Positions 62,548 through 64,000 of a stretch of 64,000 nucleotides of DNA are shown in pieces (the first letter of the stretch is position 1; every line of letters starts with the position of its first letter). Origin of the DNA: Flavobacterium psychraerolatum (GTDB lineage: Bacteria; Bacteroidota; Bacteroidia; Flavobacteriales; Flavobacteriaceae). The stretch lies in contig NZ_JAOQMX010000001.1 in the NCBI RefSeq assembly GCF_025960985.1, forward strand, positions 62,001 to 126,000, read 5' to 3'. The notes below the pieces were generated by a model. It was given only the letters and a program-made list of their open reading frames with translations. It searched no databases and was not told the origin of the DNA. A program made the position numbers and the translations under genes.

Positions 62548-63048
62548 ATGAAACAGATCAAAACTTTATTAATTGCTGCACTATTTATTTTCGGAGCAAG
62601 TCAAACAATGAACGCACAAGCAAAAACAGCTCACGTTGATGTAAGTGAAATCATGGCCAAAATGCCAGCAATGTTGGAAGCTCAAAAGCAATTAGAAAAA
62701 TTAAGCAGTACTTATGATACTGATTACAAAAAAATGGTAGAAGAATACCAAGGAAAATTAAAAAAATACGAAGCAGAATCTGCTACTGTAACTGACGCAA
62801 TAAACGGTGATCGTTCAAAAGAAGTTCAGGATATGCAAAAAAGAATTGTTGATTTTAGAGATAATGCTCAAAAAGAATTACAACAAAAAGAATCAGATAT
62901 CGTAAAACCATTAATGGAAAAAGTAAGAGCTTCTATCCAAAAAGTTGGAAAAGCTAAAGGTTACCAATATGTACTTGACGGATCTACTTTATTACTTGCA
63001 GATGGTCCAAACATTACTGCTGACGTAAAAAAAGATTTAGGATTTTAA
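62548..63048 (+). CDS. OmpH/Skp-family periplasmic chaperone
   Basis: 166 residues, normal family length. Signal peptide (MKQIKTLLIAALFIFGASQTMNAQ), then AHVDVSEIMAKMPAMLEAQKQLEKL, a coiled-coil arm, and a C-terminal KAKGYQYVLDGSTLLLADG segment. It should act with BamA in the periplasm. It forms a tandem paralogous pair with the longer preceding gene. A strong terminator closes the run. Confidence 0.93.
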   Translation: MKQIKTLLIAALFIFGASQTMNAQAKTAHVDVSEIMAKMPAMLEAQKQLEKLSSTYDTDYKKMVEEYQGKLKKYEAESATVTDAINGDRSKEVQDMQKRIVDFRDNAQKELQQKESDIVKPLMEKVRASIQKVGKAKGYQYVLDGSTLLLADGPNITADVKKDLGF

Positions 63049-63070
63049 AAAACATCTTTTACATAACATT

Positions 63071-63114
63071 AAAAACGTTCTATTTCAATAATTGAGATAG
63101 AACGTTTTTTTTTG
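63071..63114 (+). terminator. Intrinsic terminator after the OmpH genes
   Basis: Stem ACGTTCTATTTCAA with TTGAGATAGAACGT (63075-63088 and 63092-63105), one G-T pair, then a run of nine T. Confidence 0.92.
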
Positions 63115-63263
63115 TAATACAATTTAGGAAAATCAAATAAGAGCGCTTAACTTTGCTTTCACTGTTCGCTTATTTAAGGAAGTAAAAGCTTATTATTATA
63201 TGGACTAAATAGCTATTAACCTTATAATTTTTGATCATACAATATAAATTAGTTTAGTATTAA

Positions 63264-64000
63264 ATGGACAATAATAAACCTATAGGCATATTTGATTCGG
63301 GAATTGGTGGTACCTCTATATGGAATGCTATTCACCATTTATTACCTAATGAAAAAACAATCTATCTAGCAGATAGTAGAAATGCTCCATATGGACAGAA
63401 ATCTAAAGCTGAAATAATTGCTTTATGTATCAAGAATACAGATTATTTACTCCAAATGGACTGTAAATTAATTGTTGTTGCTTGCAACACCGCAACAACA
63501 AATGCTATCAAAGAATTACGTGAAAAATACAAAATCCCCTTCATAGGTATAGAACCTGCCATTAAACCAGCTGCATTAAGTTCTAAAACAAAAGTTATTG
63601 GCATTTTGGCTACTCAGGGCACTCTTACAAGTGACCTATTTAACAAAACAGCTGAGAAATTTCAAACTATAAAAATAATTGAACAGGTGGGGCACGGATT
63701 GGTTCAACTTATAGAGGCAGGCGACATCAATTCTCCAGAAATGGACGAACTACTTCACTCCTACCTTCAACCCATGATTACAGCAGGCATTGATTATCTA
63801 GTTCTAGGCTGCAGCCACTATCCCTATTTAATACCTCAAATACAGAAAATACTACCAGATCATATACATATTATTGATTCAGGGGAAGCAGTTGCTAGAC
63901 AGACGCAAAATTTATTAAAAAAAGAAGTAGGATTCACCAACCAAATAGCATCGAAAAATCTTTTTTATACGAATACTAATCCTAAGGTTTTAAAAGAAAT
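63264..64000 (+). CDS. murI: Glutamate racemase, 3' end cut by window edge
   Basis: 245 codons from the ATG at 63264 to the window end, without a stop; the family is about 260 residues, so little is missing. The N-terminus has IGIFDSGIGGTSIWNAI and APYGQKS; the first catalytic Cys is in VVACNTATTNA (near 74) and the second in VLGCSHYPYLI (near 183), both present. It interconverts L- and D-glutamate, giving D-Glu for peptidoglycan. It stands after the OmpH terminator, so it has a separate transcript. Confidence 0.95.
   Translation, partial: MDNNKPIGIFDSGIGGTSIWNAIHHLLPNEKTIYLADSRNAPYGQKSKAEIIALCIKNTDYLLQMDCKLIVVACNTATTNAIKELREKYKIPFIGIEPAIKPAALSSKTKVIGILATQGTLTSDLFNKTAEKFQTIKIIEQVGHGLVQLIEAGDINSPEMDELLHSYLQPMITAGIDYLVLGCSHYPYLIPQIQKILPDHIHIIDSGEAVARQTQNLLKKEVGFTNQIASKNLFYTNTNPKVLKE

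Overview
The window looks like a chromosomal segment of a gliding member of the Flavobacteriaceae (Bacteroidota), most likely Flavobacterium. The evidence is the very A+T-rich sequence, promoters of the Bacteroidetes type (TTG, 18-20 bases, TAnnTTTG), type IX secretion genes (gldJ, porU, porV), a secreted metallopeptidase with a type IX sorting domain, several TTG or GTG starts, and a gene order (gldJ-porU-porV; uppS-bamA-ompH-ompH-murI) that I recall from Flavobacterium genomes. There is no phage, insertion sequence, CRISPR array or rRNA. One tRNA (Val, anticodon UAC) is present.

Layout. 1-4 kb: the C-terminal part of a SNF2 helicase and a separate SWIM zinc-finger protein. 4-7.2 kb: a GbsR/MarR-type regulator and a four-gene operon (small membrane protein, DCC protein, TIGR01777 epimerase, SRPBCC protein). 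Two identical inverted repeats, one before the regulator and one before the operon, look like its operators. 7.2-14.5 kb: a TPR histidine kinase, an orphan small protein, a DUF4143 ATPase preceded by a 33-bp tandem repeat, a methyltransferase, a UbiA-like membrane protein, and an ABC exporter whose permease is interrupted by one in-frame TGA. 14.7-22.4 kb: gcvP, a FabH-like synthase, a methyltransferase and a glycosyltransferase whose facing ends have been overrun by a repeat pair, then mlaE-mlaF. 22.9-31.3 kb: mostly minus-strand housekeeping and accessory genes (DUF445, SprT-like, four-helix-bundle protein, SDR, LysE-type, ATP-grasp, NRDE, DinB, YHS, acyl-CoA dehydrogenase). 31.5-38.5 kb: anmK, the secreted metallopeptidase, a membrane TPR/LuxR regulator, and exbB-exbD-tonB.

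39-52.3 kb: folC, tRNA-Val, murF, gldJ, porU, porV, cdd, pdhA and pdhC. This block joins peptidoglycan precursor synthesis, the gliding/type IX machinery and pyruvate dehydrogenase. 52.5-64 kb: an outer-membrane barrel protein, a glycosyltransferase, pdxJ, then a long plus-strand run (CBS protein, nadK, DUF6089 protein, uppS, bamA, two OmpH/Skp chaperones, murI cut by the window end) devoted to NADP supply, undecaprenyl carrier and outer-membrane protein assembly.

No wholly new multi-gene system stands out. The most interesting signals lie between and at the edges of genes: a family of 110-150-base hairpin elements found repeatedly just 3' of genes and in the gene's own orientation; a palindromic operator pair that defines a small GbsR regulon; an operator-like tandem repeat on the -33 region of a DUF4143 ATPase; a 52-bp tandem duplication of the 5' end of a four-helix-bundle gene; repeats that have grown into coding sequence; and the single TGA in an otherwise intact ABC permease.
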